Part shown: positions 9,501-19,600 of the stretch, piece after piece
How positions within the stretch are numbered: position 1 is the first letter of the stretch
How the letters are laid out: each line of letters opens with the position of its first letter
The notes under the pieces: generated by a model
What the model was told of the DNA's origin: nothing
What the model saw: only the letters and a program-made list of their open reading frames with translations
The model's database searches: none
Position numbers and translations under genes: made by a program
Assembly: GCF_024362695.1 (NCBI RefSeq)
Contig: NC_065426.1
Coordinates: 10,942,236-11,006,235 of the forward strand
Origin: Pectinophora gossypiella
Lineage: Eukaryota; Arthropoda; Insecta; Lepidoptera; Gelechiidae
Direction of reading: 5' to 3'
DNA: 64,000 nucleotides

Positions 9501-11969
9501 GCCCAACTGAGCACCTTCAGGCCTGTTGTCTTACATTTTCTACCAGGCGAGAGCCTTCAGCGCTCCCCATTTTTCTGGCCCAGAAATTAATGCAAACCTA
9601 CAAAAATGTCATGTCAAAAGAAAGCAAAAGTAAATTACTCTGATCCAGATTAATTGTTTTATCTGTATGTTTGTCAGGTCTACAAGGTCTCCTGGAGAAA
9701 GATTTCGTGTTGATGCAGGGACTGAAGCATGACCTCAACAAGAAACTGGCTGACATGAGGGATAATATGGATTCTGTGAGTCAACTCTTTCTTGTATCCT
9801 AATTTGAAAATGCACATTTCCGAAATGGACCCAACTGAGAAACGAACCCGACCCTTCTGCGTCTGGTCTAAGCGTCTGTTGTGTAAAGAGATATATAGCT
9901 TAAGTAATTGCTAAATCGAAATATTGGATTATCTTCGAGGATATTCTTGTAGCTTATGCGTCGTTGACAAGACTATCGTTTCCGGTCCACTAGTGTCGAT
10001 TCATCATCTCCCTAGCATTATCTCGTTTTTCACAGGGTCTGCTTACCTAATCTGATAATTTGACAGGTCCGGTTTTTTACAGAAGCGACTGCCTGTATGA
10101 CCTACCAACTCGCGAAATACAGGTTAGGTCACATACCTCCGAAAATGCAGTTATCGCGTCTTACTATGTCATTATGTTAACCTAGTTGTCTTCCCGGGCA
10201 TGTCGTAAAATCCGACAGAGAGATTGTGTCCTTCTAACATGATGGACAATTGTTCTGGGCAATAGCCGCGATGGGTTGATTCCTTGTTACCATAAAGTTC
10301 ATTATATCCATTTTAGGAGATAGTATCAACAGTGAGTTGCAAGTTGCCTTTGATCACCTGTGCCTCCACCCATCCCACTTGGGATATGTTTGTATGAACT
10401 GACAGGTTGTCATACTCCCCTGTTAATTTGGTTACCAGATGTCAGCAGCAGTGAGCGCGGGCGCGCCTCACTTGGCCCTGCAGTGCGGCACGGCAGGCGT
10501 GGCCGCGCCCGCTGACCTTATGGTGAACAGGTACCGACAGGTCATGAGGTGAGCCATTCATCTTACTTACAGAAGCGACCGCCTGACCTTACAATCCATG
10601 AAGGGAAAACCAGTCGCAGCAGAAGAATGTAGATTTCCTCAAGATGTTTTCCTTCATCGCTGACTACGTGATTCTGATTTACGATGAAACAAATCCGAAA
10701 ATCATTGGTTGATTTGAACCTGCAACCTCACAAGAGTCGAACGTTCTTCCAACTGTGCTATCACGGCTCGTACGAATAATGAGGTAATATAATAATAATA
10801 ACCGCGTTAACTTAAAACAATGTATAACGCCATGGCTACTCCCCTCCGGTCCGCGGAGGTCCCTGTTGCTCTATGTGCTAATATTACAAATGCGACGGTG
10901 ACTATGTCTGTCTATTACCTTTTCCTGGTTCAACCACTGAACTGATTTGATTTAAATTTGGTATGGAGATAGTTTGAGACTTAGGGAAGGACAATAGGTA
11001 GTTTTTATCCCGGATATCACCAGATAAAGGGATGAAAAGGGGATGGAAAGTGCCGAGCGCGATAACCGAAGTCCACGCGAGAATGTTGTGGGTGGTAGGC
11101 TACTTTCCATAAAACTGGTTTTTACATGTATTATATGATGCTAACACTTTTTTTCTAAAAGAACATGTAGGGCCCTTTGCCGAAGATTTTCTTGCAGCTT
11201 CTTTTCCTCAGCTACACAGGTCATGAGAAGCTGCAGTAGTTTTAAGCGAATGAGACGTTCGTTATGTAAAAAATCACGATTCAAAGTGTAACTTCAAAAT
11301 GTTACTTACTGAACAAAGATCAATTTTTAATTTTCTTTAAATCTAAGTTTATTTTCAAGTTATACCTTTCATTTTCTTGACAGAAAGAAAAGGGACGGAT
11401 AATTAATTAAAAACAAGACAAATAAATTAAATGTAAAACCATTGAAGGCTAGCGGAGTTGTATTTACTTGAAATGCGACCTTTATATTATCGAAACCTTA
11501 TCAAAACGTCCCATTAATTATTTTTTTTAACTTTCCGAGGTACTTCCTATACACATTCGTCAAGAAATTTGTATAAATAGGTATTATAAATAGGTAACGT
11601 TACAAAAAAAAAATCAGTACAACGTTCTCAGTGGTGAAAGAAAATATCGTGAGGAAACCCACATTCCCGAGAAATGTGTTTCATAGGTATGTGACCTAAC
11701 CTGTGTTTGGCTGGGTTTTTCTTAAGGTTGGAAGGTCAGACAGGCAGTCGCTTCTGTAAAAAAGCGGACCTGCCGGATCTTCAGGTTAGATAACGCTAAA
11801 GAGATAAGTAGTTACTAAGTAGGTATGTAGGTACATCATAGTTGATAGAAGGCGAAATATAAAGATAAATCTTTTCTATTTCTTCAGGTTATTTCCAGAA
11901 TCAAGTTTGACAGGAACTCCTACGGTCAGCAACACATCCACACCGCGGAAACGGACTTCCACTCAATAG
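441..11969 (+). CDS. WD40-repeat protein of the WDR49/WDR64/WDY type, 3' part of gene
   Basis: Twelve exons (441-512, 3838-3951, 4651-4797, 5300-5488, 6258-6455, 6889-7006, 7370-7535, 8079-8242, 9125-9217, 9678-9775, 10439-10548, 11888-11969) join in frame to 516 codons plus TAG. All have AG acceptors and GT donors, and the phases agree at every junction. The product is the C-terminal part of a WD40 propeller protein, a likely scaffold rather than an enzyme. Blade signatures are SLTVYDVS, NCSVRLKHL, GRVRIWHR and VVYIWDLY. The segment GITCFHYVPSLQIIAGGSQD and the P-x-CM motif after blade 1 resemble WDR49/WDR64 and the fly WDY protein; that assignment is from memory of the family. After the last blade comes a low-complexity acidic/Ser region, then a short helical, coiled-coil-like stretch (LLEKDFVLMQGLKHDLNKKL) and a Ser/Thr/Arg tail. 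The 5' exons lie before the window. Confidence 0.85.
513..1573 (+). other. AT-rich intron sequence, left part
   Basis: From about 540 to 1450 the intron is AT-rich with no coding, RNA or repeat signal I can name. From about 1455 to 1573 it becomes clearly GC-richer, up to the foldback insertion point. Confidence 0.6.
1574..1581. repeat. Target-site duplication, left copy of foldback element
   Basis: GCCTCCAA immediately outside the left terminus is repeated exactly at 3734-3741 outside the right terminus. Confidence 0.85.
1641..2061 (+). repeat. 170 bp tandem units in left foldback arm (2.5 copies)
   Basis: Units start at 1641, 1811 and 1981, each with TGTACGTAC, a run through ttttatgtgtacgtgc, and a 38 bp imperfect hairpin (gtggcttcgctgg...ccagcggagccac). 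The third unit stops at about 2061, before the hairpin. The right arm holds the same units inverted but one fewer. Confidence 0.9.
2551..2745 (-). pseudogene. Cysteine-rich open stretch in foldback loop, possible transposase remnant
   Basis: The minus strand is open for 64 codons between stops, with no ATG. It reads ...AIFHQFPKSELGR... followed by a Cys-rich part (CLCDD, CVCHADC). The FHxFP motif recalls THAP domains, which occur in P-superfamily transposases, but the usual upstream Cys pair is not visible. It may be chance or a remnant. Confidence 0.2.
3424..3674 (-). repeat. 170 bp tandem units in right foldback arm (1.5 copies)
   Basis: Inverted counterparts of the left-arm units, with one hairpin (3559-3596) instead of two. 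Confidence 0.9.
3838..3951 (+). CDS. WD40 gene exon: blade with SLTVYDVS
   Basis: Acceptor tttgtag, donor gtaagt. It encodes 38 residues (DVQSLIISASDRSLTVYDVS...) in phase 0, a classic WD40 strand pattern. Confidence 0.88.
4135..4272. mobile_element. PIF/Harbinger-like MITE, 138 bp
   Basis: Mirror-image ends GGGTGGTATTAA/TTAATACCACCC flank an imperfect palindrome containing AATCTCAGC and its inverse. The 3 bp duplication TAA (4132-4134, 4273-4275) matches the TWA target of PIF/Harbinger elements. A second copy with TTA duplication is at 46737-46978. Confidence 0.8.
4326..4425 (+). repeat. Fragment of palindromic repeat G
   Basis: The stretch cgtcccttttattttcggtg...gaaaataacaggtaagtataactt matches one arm of the palindromic element at 29385-29700. 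Confidence 0.5.
4566..4622 (-). repeat. Retroposon D 3' fragment
   Basis: Contains tacttggccggacaaatggg, the 3'-terminal block of family D (best copy 45585-45893). Confidence 0.55.
4651..4797 (+). CDS. WD40 gene exon
   Basis: Acceptor ccccag, donor gtaatc. It encodes 49 residues starting CMAYTEWGVDSPELALCGER, phase 0 both ends. The CM near the start continues the PV of the previous exon, a junction typical of this family. Confidence 0.85.
4838..4906. repeat. MITE E half-copy
   Basis: Contains ggaaaattccacttgatatt and the cgttacgatgtca end of family E, with the other arm missing. Confidence 0.6.
5300..5488 (+). CDS. WD40 gene exon
   Basis: Acceptor gttcccag, donor gtaact. It encodes 63 residues. 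A basic, Ser/Arg-rich insert (TTRHKQSHSRAARRAAYSRG) precedes a blade reading GVLATCAHDGNCSVRLKHL. GC-rich third positions contrast with the introns. Confidence 0.85.
5531..5818 (-). repeat. SINE family B, diverged
   Basis: On the minus strand a tRNA-like head (5765-5818) is followed by the core (cgtgcctcggagggc) and the tail tgaggtcggttattgatgtt. Diverged from younger copies such as 22825-23152. Confidence 0.75.
6034..6128. repeat. MITE K, short diverged copy
   Basis: Ends ggggtttaaaaaagccacat and atgtgaccttttaatcccc are near mirror images and match copies at 17396-17552 and 46318-46478. Confidence 0.6.
6258..6455 (+). CDS. WD40 gene exon with GSQDGRVRIWH
   Basis: Acceptor ctgcag, donor gtgagt. 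It encodes 66 residues, with GITCFHYVPSLQIIAGGSQD followed by GRVRIWHR, the clearest WD40 blade in the gene. Confidence 0.9.
6889..7006 (+). CDS. WD40 gene exon with VVYIWDLY
   Basis: Acceptor tttccag, donor gtaggg. The 118 nt encode VVYIWDLYEEYLLQTVKLKF...YCIHP and leave one G for the next exon. Confidence 0.85.
7115..7200 (-). repeat. tRNA-headed SINE fragment
   Basis: The minus strand has a B-box-like ggttcaaatcc, but no folded acceptor stem, so it is a SINE head rather than a tRNA gene. Confidence 0.4.
7370..7535 (+). CDS. WD40 gene exon, acidic/Ser-rich linker
   Basis: Acceptor cgtcag, donor gtattc. Joined to the preceding G it reads GPARQKPVEEDPDEELF..., then Ser-rich and acidic sequence ending SLEED; it leaves two bases. 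The other open frame here does not join neighbouring exons. Confidence 0.8.
7895..8005 (-). repeat. Repeat family I, diverged
   Basis: Reverse complement resembles the block cacagttggc...gtctgtctaac shared with 30622-30745 and 46018-46300. Confidence 0.45.
8079..8242 (+). CDS. WD40 gene exon
   Basis: Acceptor cccccag, donor gtaata. Joined to the preceding AG it reads SEYKRNNRSEVLITCCDHVC then VLQLYED, a further WD40-like strand, and ends WTLPDDAFT plus one base. Confidence 0.85.
8690..8832 (-). repeat. SINE family B, head fragment
   Basis: Minus-strand tRNA-like head (8765-8832) with B-box cgggttcgaattcc and part of the core; tail missing. Confidence 0.7.
9125..9217 (+). CDS. WD40 gene exon
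   Basis: Preceded by a very C-rich tract and ccacag; donor gtgagt. It encodes AHRSSIPSSMLLSPAAAEQP then LHDLDTLLENA. Confidence 0.75.
9498..9586 (+). repeat. Retroposon D fragment
   Basis: Contains caggcctgttgtctta and agcgctccccattt from the middle of family D. Confidence 0.6.
9678..9775 (+). CDS. WD40 gene exon, coiled-coil-like
   Basis: Acceptor tgtcag, donor gtgagt. It encodes LQGLLEKDFVLMQGLKHDLN then KKLADMRDNMDS, helical and charged; ends in phase 0. Confidence 0.8.
9988..10175 (-). repeat. SINE family L, body fragment
   Basis: Reverse complement matches the body at 36132-36385 (ctgtcaaa, accggacctgtca, gggttaggtaag-like blocks). Confidence 0.6.
10439..10548 (+). CDS. WD40 gene exon
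   Basis: Acceptor taccag, donor gtgagc. It encodes MSAAVSAGAPHLALQCGTAG then VAAPADLMVNRYRQVM, leaving AG. Confidence 0.75.
10562..10770 (-). repeat. SINE family L, near full length
   Basis: Minus strand: tRNA-like head with gaggttgcaggttcaaatc, then the gtagtcagcgatgaaggaaa body shared with 36132-36385. Confidence 0.6.
10870..11085 (-). repeat. LINE 3'-end-like repeat
   Basis: Reverse complement carries aaatttaaatcaaatcagtt and gttgaaccaggaaaaggtaa, then a tail ending near attagcacat. Related to the tail at 53075-53165. Confidence 0.5.
11150..11345 (+). repeat. Repeat F (LINE 3' end)
   Basis: Shares gggccctttgccgaag, gcagcttcttttcc and cgattcaaagtgtaac with copies at 21105 and 22600. Confidence 0.6.
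11625..11800 (+). repeat. SINE family L body
   Basis: Has ggtgaaagaaaatatcgtga and gaggaaacccacattcccga, then cagtcgcttctgtaaaaaa and cttcaggtta. Confidence 0.65.
11888..11969 (+). CDS. WD40 gene terminal exon
   Basis: Acceptor cttcag. It encodes LFPESSLTGTPTVSNTSTPR then KRTSTQ and TAG, a basic Ser/Thr-rich tail. Confidence 0.8.
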
Positions 11970-12054
11970 TATATTGTATTACATAATCAACAAATAATAA
12001 TTTCCCTTAAAATGTAAAGAAAAAAGCCTCGTTGAAATCAAAATGACAGTAGAC

Positions 12055-12060
12055 AATAAA
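12055..12060 (+). terminator. Poly(A) signal of the WD40 gene
   Basis: AATAAA lies 86 bases after the stop codon; no other good signal is nearer. Confidence 0.65.
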
Positions 12061-12176
12061 AGTAGTACGTAAGATGCAAAATGACTCTCAAAACCGTGTT
12101 TTGAGAATTCATTTTACTACAAGTCTATAACGTTTATAGACAGCTTTTGGGAAATATAAACCAGTAAGTAACTATA

Positions 12177-12531
12177 CATAACATAACAACATAAACAGCC
12201 TATATACGTCCCACTGCTGGGCACAGGCCTTCCCTCAATCAATCGGAGGGGGTATGGAGCATACTCCACCACGCTGCTCCAATGCGGGTTGGTGGAGGTG
12301 TTTTTACGGCTAATAGCCGGGACCAACGGCTTAACGTGCCCTCCGAAGCACGGAATCATCTTACTTTTTCGGACAATCAGGTGATTCAAGCCTGAAAAGT
12401 CCTTACCAAACAAAGGACAGTCTCACAAAGTGATTTCGACAATGTCCCCATCGGGAATCGAACCCGGACCTCCAGATCGTGAGCCTAACGCTCTAACCAC
12501 TAGACCACGGAGGCTGTGAGGAGGAGGGTGT
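12177..12531 (-). mobile_element. SINE family A, full length with 13 bp duplication
   Basis: The tRNA-like head is at the right end (about 12450-12515) and the tail cctatatacgtcccactgct at the left. GTAAGTAACTATA flanks it at 12164-12176 and 12532-12544, proof of retroposition. Confidence 0.88.
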
Positions 12532-12605
12532 GTAAGTAACTATATAAATAATAAAGGTTTTTATACTTTCAAATCACTACATATATAACACAAAAATCAC
12601 TTTAA

Positions 12606-12890
12606 CGACCTCCGTGGTCCAGTGGTTGAGCGTTAGGCTCACGATCCGGAGGTCCCGGGCTCGAATCCCAGTGGAGAAATATCAGAAAAAATACTTTGTG
12701 ATCCCTAGTTTGGTTAGGACATTACAGGCTGATCACGTGATTGTCCGAAAGTAAGATGATCCGTGTTTCGGAAGGCACGTTAAGCCGTTGGTCCCGGTTA
12801 CTACTTACCGGTGTAAGTAAGTAGTCGTTACATGAGTCATATCAAGGGCCATTGGCGGCTCAATAGTAACTCTGACACCAGGATTGATTA
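12606..12890 (+). repeat. SINE family B
   Basis: Head ctccgtggtccagtggttga, B-box gggctcgaatccc, core cgtgtttcggaaggcacgtt, tail ctctgacaccaggattgat. Confidence 0.8.
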
Positions 12891-12954
12891 CTTTGACAAG
12901 AAGACAAAAATCACTTTGTAACCATATCACTTTGATCCGTTCTGCGGTGTTCAA

Positions 12955-13070
12955 CAGGTGGTCCCGGCTACTATATACTGAAGTATGTAGTTGTTACATA
13001 GCTCACTATGTCAGGGGCCTTTGGCGGCTCATTAGTAACCCTGATCAACCCACACGAGAGAAGAAGCAAA
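12955..13070 (+). repeat. SINE family B, tail fragment
   Basis: Begins within the core (gtggtcccggctac) and ends in caacccacacgagagaagaa; no head. Confidence 0.65.
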
Positions 13071-13395
13071 TTGACTATTTTAACATTAGCCATTATAACA
13101 TTTATATATATTTTTTTTGTTAGGCTAAGAATACAAATATTTGTAGACCTTTTATATAATTTATATTATTATTGTTGAGAATACGATATATGACCATTTT
13201 ATAAATGTTTTATAATAAATGTTTCCCACGGTTTTGTTTTATGAGTTCGACTGTACTTCAACATAACCGCGTTGTTTTTATTGATGTCTCTTTGAACGCG
13301 CTGCATTTAAACGGTTATTTAATTAGCTTTCGACTAGTTTACAATTCATTACAATGCTAGACACATATTTTTGAAAAAAAAAAGAAATTCTAAAA

Positions 13396-13633
13396 ATGAA
13401 TTTAAAATTTGAATTATCTTTTATTTTGAAATATCTTTTTGTTTTTTATGAATATATGGTGACACGTTTACGGCCAGTTAGTGCTAAAAATAAAGATGAT
13501 TTTGAAATTTTTAAGGCTTATAATGAAAATAGTAATTTTAGTGTAAAGTATGAACCTTTAAAGGAAAAGGATTATGAGAGGTTTATGAGTAAACGAGCTC
13601 TATCGAGGAGACCGGCTGCCACAAGATTATATA
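13396..13633 (+). CDS. AADAT: AADAT alternative first exon 1a
   Basis: It encodes 79 residues plus one base and ends at a gtaagt donor. Its end, EKDYERFMSKRALSRRPAAT, aligns with that of exon 1b, GDDYDRFISDRAKKREPALT, and with the start of human AADAT. The extreme N-terminus is hydrophobic; an internal Met at codon 21 (MVTRLRPVSAK) is an alternative start. No TATA-like box is obvious. Confidence 0.65.
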
Positions 13634-16600
13634 GTAAGTAATTAATATCTTATTGATTTATTGTTGGGGAAACGGCTGTTGCTATGCTGGACTGGGATCC
13701 AATAAAAACATGCTTAGGATAAACGCGTCACGTAACGGCCTTCGTGGTCCAGTGGTTTGAACGTTCGGCTCACGATCCGGAAGTCCCGGGTTAAAATCAT
13801 AATACTCCACCACGCTGCTACAGTGCAGGTTGGTTTTGACGTGCTCATCTTCTTCTTATATCGTGTGGGTTGTGAGGTGGATTACCAATCCCATCAATCC
13901 TGGTGTCAGGGTTACTATTGAGCCGCCAAAGGCCCCTGACATGGCTCATATGTAACAACTACTCACTTACATCAGTAAGTAGTAACCGGGACCAATTGCT
14001 TAACGTGCATTCCAAAGCAAGGATCATCTTACTTTCGGACAATCAGGTGATCAGCCTGTAATGTCCTAACCAAACTAGAGATCACAAAGTGATTTTTGTT
14101 ATATGTCCCCACCGGGATTTGAACCCGGGACCTCCGGATCGTGAGCACAACGCTCAACCACTGGACCACGGAGGCCATTACGGAGTATATATTGATTCAA
14201 AATGGTTGGTGCTTTAGTGATTATTGCTTGATTGATGGATTGGAAGTGATAAAAAACATAGAACGCGTTCGGCTGCTTGGGTGTGTCGTAAAAACCGACA
14301 GAGGGATTGTGACGGTTTAGTATGGTGGATGATTCGGTTGAGGGCCTGACCACCTCTTACCATTATGTATGGCTCAATATTTTCATTCTAGAACTTCGTA
14401 CCAGAAGTGGCTACTGATTACGTATAGCTCTGCCCACCTCGTTAGGGATTAACAGCGCGAGTGTATGTATGACTTATAATGAGCAGACATTATTTAAAAA
14501 ATTACAGTGATAAAAAGCGCAAATTAATGAAGTATTTATAAACAAACCACTTATCATATCGCCCATTATTTACATTACATGACGTAAAGAACTGTATCGT
14601 TGCAAAAAAGTGCTTTTAAAATATTAGTTGAATCTGTAGTTTTATTAAGAGCAGGCAGGGGGAAACAAAATACCCAATAAAGACAAGATATATTACCAAC
14701 TAAAAATTAATATTTATAATAGATATTCCAATTCCAAAAGAATAGAAAACGTACTAATTAGCTACAAAATATACCTCACGTGTTAAAACGATTTATAAAA
14801 GAATTTGGAACATTAAAATAAAATAAATTAATAAATAAAAATGCTCGTGAAATTTGCCTTGAGGAACGCCAATACAAAACTAATCAAACGCTTCTTAGAA
14901 ATCCGTCCCGTATTCGTTATTTCCAAAAAGTATCTGTCTCAAAACCAGTACAACGATTGCGAAGGCCTATTCAAGTGCTACAGTGACGATGGGGGTAATT
15001 TCGGTGATAAATATAAACCTTTGAGTGGTGATGACTATGACAGATTCATCAGTGACAGAGCTAAGAAGAGAGAACCAGCTTTGACGAGGCTTGTTAGTAA
15101 GTATCGTGAGATAGACAAAAATAATTATAAGGAAATTGAGAAAGGTACCCGAAGGTAGTTCGGACATGTACAGAGAATGAATGAAAGAAGATTAACTAAA
15201 CAGATTAATGAAGTGGGAGTAAGTGGGAGAATCGGAAGAGAAAGGCTTACTGCGATCAAATTCATGGTTTTTGAAGAAAGGTCAGTTGAAGAAACGAAAG
15301 TGCTGGTATGTTGGGATCGTTGTGGAATTATGTGCGTCTTCACCTCGGTTTGCTTACCCCATCGGGAAATCTTTGTAGGTACCTAACTACATTTTGTTCA
15401 TTGGTTTTTGAAAATCGACTGTAAGATTTACCTTTCTGTGGTACTAAGAACAAATAAAAATTCTTCTTTGTTTTTGACGTGACTTATTGTGGGTTTGCCG
15501 CAAATGGCGTTAAGCGCTAAAGGTTCTTACCCGTATATAAAACGCCGGCGGGGTCGGTATCGAGGTTCTGAAGTGTTTCTTTTCAGGAGCTGGTTGGCCG
15601 CCGCTATGGCTAGAGTAATCGAATCGTCAGGATCGTATATTGCGTCCTTCGAAGGCCGATACTTTTCAGTATCGTCCCCGAAATGTATTGAGAAGCCGTA
15701 ACTACTAGAGAATTTGGGTGGTGCGGAGCAGAATATAATTTCTTCTCCTGCATGATGAATCTTAGGTTTGGTAACCTGGCCTCATTTGTGTATAGTGTCT
15801 ATATGTCCAGCGTAGTACTTCAGTATTTACCAAGTGTTCAATACATTGACAAAACATAATCTAAAATGCTGCATTGTAGTATAAAGCGAAAGTTGATGGT
15901 AGGGCTTACATTTACCAAATTGGAGATGTCCTTAGAAAAGGTTTAATACAATCTACTCTGAACCGGCGTGCGTGTATGAAGCGATTGATGAATGTGGAGG
16001 AAGCAAGACAAGTGTGTCGGGATCGATGCAAATGGAATTATACAGTCTCTGCTGACCCCGGTGGGAAAAGGCGTGAGTTTATGTATGTATGTATGCATTG
16101 TTGTTGTCTCCAACTATGACGTTGACATTATTTTCTATTATTTTACACAAGTCAATATTTACAGATACTGTTATCTGTCGTCTGCGTGTCTGTTTATGTA
16201 GGGGTTCATTGAATTTTAATAGGTACCTACATATATCTGTTCATTTTGACAAGGTGAAGGTTAAGTGATGAAACAGACAATGAATTGAGGTAAGTAATTA
16301 CTTATTTAAGTTACCACGTGATAAAGAAAGACAAGCTCGCGCGCGACGATATCAAAACCAAATTTTACTTGTGTTATAGACAATGTTATAGACGGTAGGT
16401 ACTATTGTACCTTTAAATATTTGTGATTTGTATTATACAATTATATTTATAATAATAATTATTGTTAACTTTGTAATCATTGGGTTTTTACCTTTAATAA
16501 AAACATTTTATTTTTATTTTTTTATTTTATTTATTATCAGCAAATAAATAATTTTGAATTTCGAAATTCGAAATTGCTTTTTGTATTATTTTTATTATTT

Positions 16601-19600
16601 TATGTAAGTTTGTATCTTTTGTTTTTGTGCAATGATATACAACAGAGTTATTATTAGTTAGTTTGAATTCATTTTTGGGTCATAGATTAGATATCACGTG
16701 GTTTTCAGGATTTGCGCCCGGTTAATGGCGACAGGCTCGCTCCTTACATGTTGAGGAGTGGGTGTTTATGTTTAATATACACCTACCAATGCCTACCCTT
16801 TCGGGGATACAGGCGTGATGGTATGATATTAGCTTTGTTATTTTCTCTCTCTTTATTTAAGAGCTGCGCTCTTGTCGGTGGAGTAATCGCCACTCCTCTC
16901 TTCTTCCCACCAAATCCTTCACCTCCTGATACGACACGACCTGCACCTTCTCTTTTATTTGTTTCATAAATGTTATCCTAGGTCTACGCCTTCCTCTCTT
17001 CCCTTCAATATTTCCTTCTATGATGTTTGTCATAAATGAATCGTGTCATATCAGGTGGCCAATCATAGTAGCTTTGTTATTAGTATTTCATAAAGTATGC
17101 CTATCGTTCTTCGCAGCACAATTAGCGTACGAAGCGGGTGGCAAGATGGTGTCTCTAGCTGAGGGTATGCCCAACGAGGAAATGTTTCCGTTCAGCAGAA
17201 TGCAGCTGCAGCTGAAGGACGGACGAGCGATGGACGTGGAGGGCTCCGAGCTGGCGGCTGCGCTGCAGTACGTGCCTTCACAGGGGTACGTGCTATCACC
17301 CACTTTCGTGAAGACTGTCCAAAGATGACCTGGGGTCGTATTTTTAAATCGTTCGTCCCCAACTCACTACACCAGTGTCATCTTGCTAATGACAATTTCT
17401 GGGGGTTTTAAATGGCCACATCGAAGCAATTCATCTAAGAAAGCAATGTTGCAATTTGACGTTTGCGCATGTAAAATAAGTGCGCAATGTAAACAAACGT
17501 CAAATAGCAATATTGCTTTCTTTGATTAATTGCTTCGATGTGGCTATTTTAACCCTCCTGATGTGCTACGTGAAATGTATACAGGGTGTTAGTGACATCG
17601 TAACGAATACTAAGGGGGATGATTCCGACCATGATTCTGAGTTAATATCCAGTAGTGTTTCCGTCGCAAAAGTCTAGAATTGAAAATAATTTAAAAAAAC
17701 TAAAACAAAATCATGAAATTTTCGACGGAAAATTCCACTTGATATCAACTCAGAATCATGGGCTGACTCATCCCCTCAGTATTCGTTACGGTGTCTCTAA
17801 CACCCATATATACTTGTATGGCTACTTGAATGCACGGCACGATAATATCCACGGGTTTTGTCCAATAGATGAATTGAATGCTGACTGCGAAGATTACGTC
17901 GTATGTCTGTTAGTCGGTTCGCGGTATTAGTCGCGCTGCCCGCGATGGCGCAATCATGCAGATGCCGCTATAACTCTTATTGACTCTTGTAAACCGTGTT
18001 CTTCTTCTGTCGTGTGGGTTGTGAGGTGATTACCAACCCCATCAACCCTGGTGTCAGGGTTATTATTGAGCCGCCATAGGCCCTAGACTACGTACTTACA
18101 TCACCAGGAACCAATGGCTTAACGTGCCTTCCGAAGCACGGATCATCTTACTTTTGTGCAGCCTGTAATGTTTTAACCAAACTAGGGATCACAAAGAGAT
18201 TTTTGTGATTTGTCCCCACCGGGAATCGAACCCGGGACCTCCGGATCGTGAGTACATCGCTCAACCACTGGACCACAGAGGCCGTCAACCGTGATTCTTC
18301 ACATTTGGCTGCACCGCTTACTATTGCAATGGCATAGAATAATAAGCAATATTACAATACAATACAAATACACTTTATTGCACCAAAATAAAAAGAAATA
18401 ATTACAAAAAGTCTCTTAACTAAGTACATGGCAAATGGCGGCCTTGTCGCTTAAAGCGATTTCTTCCAGACAACCATAAGGTGAGGAAAAATGTAAAAAA
18501 AAAATTGAAAGATTGCGGGTACAAACTATACGTACAACTTACCAATAAATACATACTACTTATAATTCGTAATAATATTACTGCGGCGTTTAATTTCCAA
18601 ACTTGTATGTACCTCTTCTATTGTATTTTTCATCCAGTTTTCTCTCCCACAGTCTACCAGCTTTACTCGCCCGCCTCCAGGAGTTCCAAGAGTTGGTCCA
18701 CCGCCCTCCACCAGCAGACCGCCGCATCATCGTCACTAACGGCGCGCAACAAGCCGTCTACCAGTGCTTGGATCTGTTGCTGGAGCCAGGAGACCCGGTC
18801 ATCATCAGCGAGTATGCCTACACCGGGACCTGCATTGCTGTGAGTAAAGAGTAAATGATGATATTATTACGTTCCTACTAGCGGCTGCCCGCGACTTCGT
18901 CCGCGTGGATTTCGGTTTCCACGGTAAAAATTTCCGAGTTTTTAAATGATTTACTCACAAACCTTCACATTTATAATAACCAAAACGGTGTGCTCACGTG
19001 CACTCACTGTGTGTGTGTGTACCATGTTTTATGTGCAAATAAATAATTTTCTTTTTTTTTTATTTTGAATTTTGGAGTTTGGACCCGCATTGGAGCAGCG
19101 TGGTGGAGTATGCTCCATACCTCCTCCGGTTGATTGAGGAGAGGCCTGTGCCTAGCAGTGGGACGTATATAGGCTGTTTATGAATGTATGTATGAATTTT
19201 GGAGTTCACTGTAAAGATAGGCTACATAAGTCATCTTTGGGCGCATCAGGTTCGTGCCGACTAGGAGTCGAAGGGGTCGCCATGGCCGAATGGTAAGATA
19301 GAAGACTCCCGCCCCGCAACAAAACGGGCTTGATTACCTCATCCTCCCTTGGTGGTCCACTTCAGTTTATTTAAGACGAAAGGCCTACCAGTCCCCACGT
19401 ACTGCCTCACTGAGTGTGTGGAGTGTACTCTGAGTCCTGTTATCTCTCATATAGCAGCATCATCGTCACCAACTGTGCAATATACCAGTGTCTGGACTTA
19501 CAACAGGAATCTGGGTATCCTGCTATCATCAGCGAGTACTACACTGGGGCCTGTAATGCTGTGAGTCCTGTCATCTCCCCCAGACTCCTTCCAGAATATT

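Noticed and set aside
12440..12515. Sequences resembling tRNA genes (also 14105-14178, 22825-22900, 36145-36210, 55625-55700)
   Set aside because: They have A/B-box-like blocks but no paired acceptor stem and continue into SINE bodies, so they are SINE heads.
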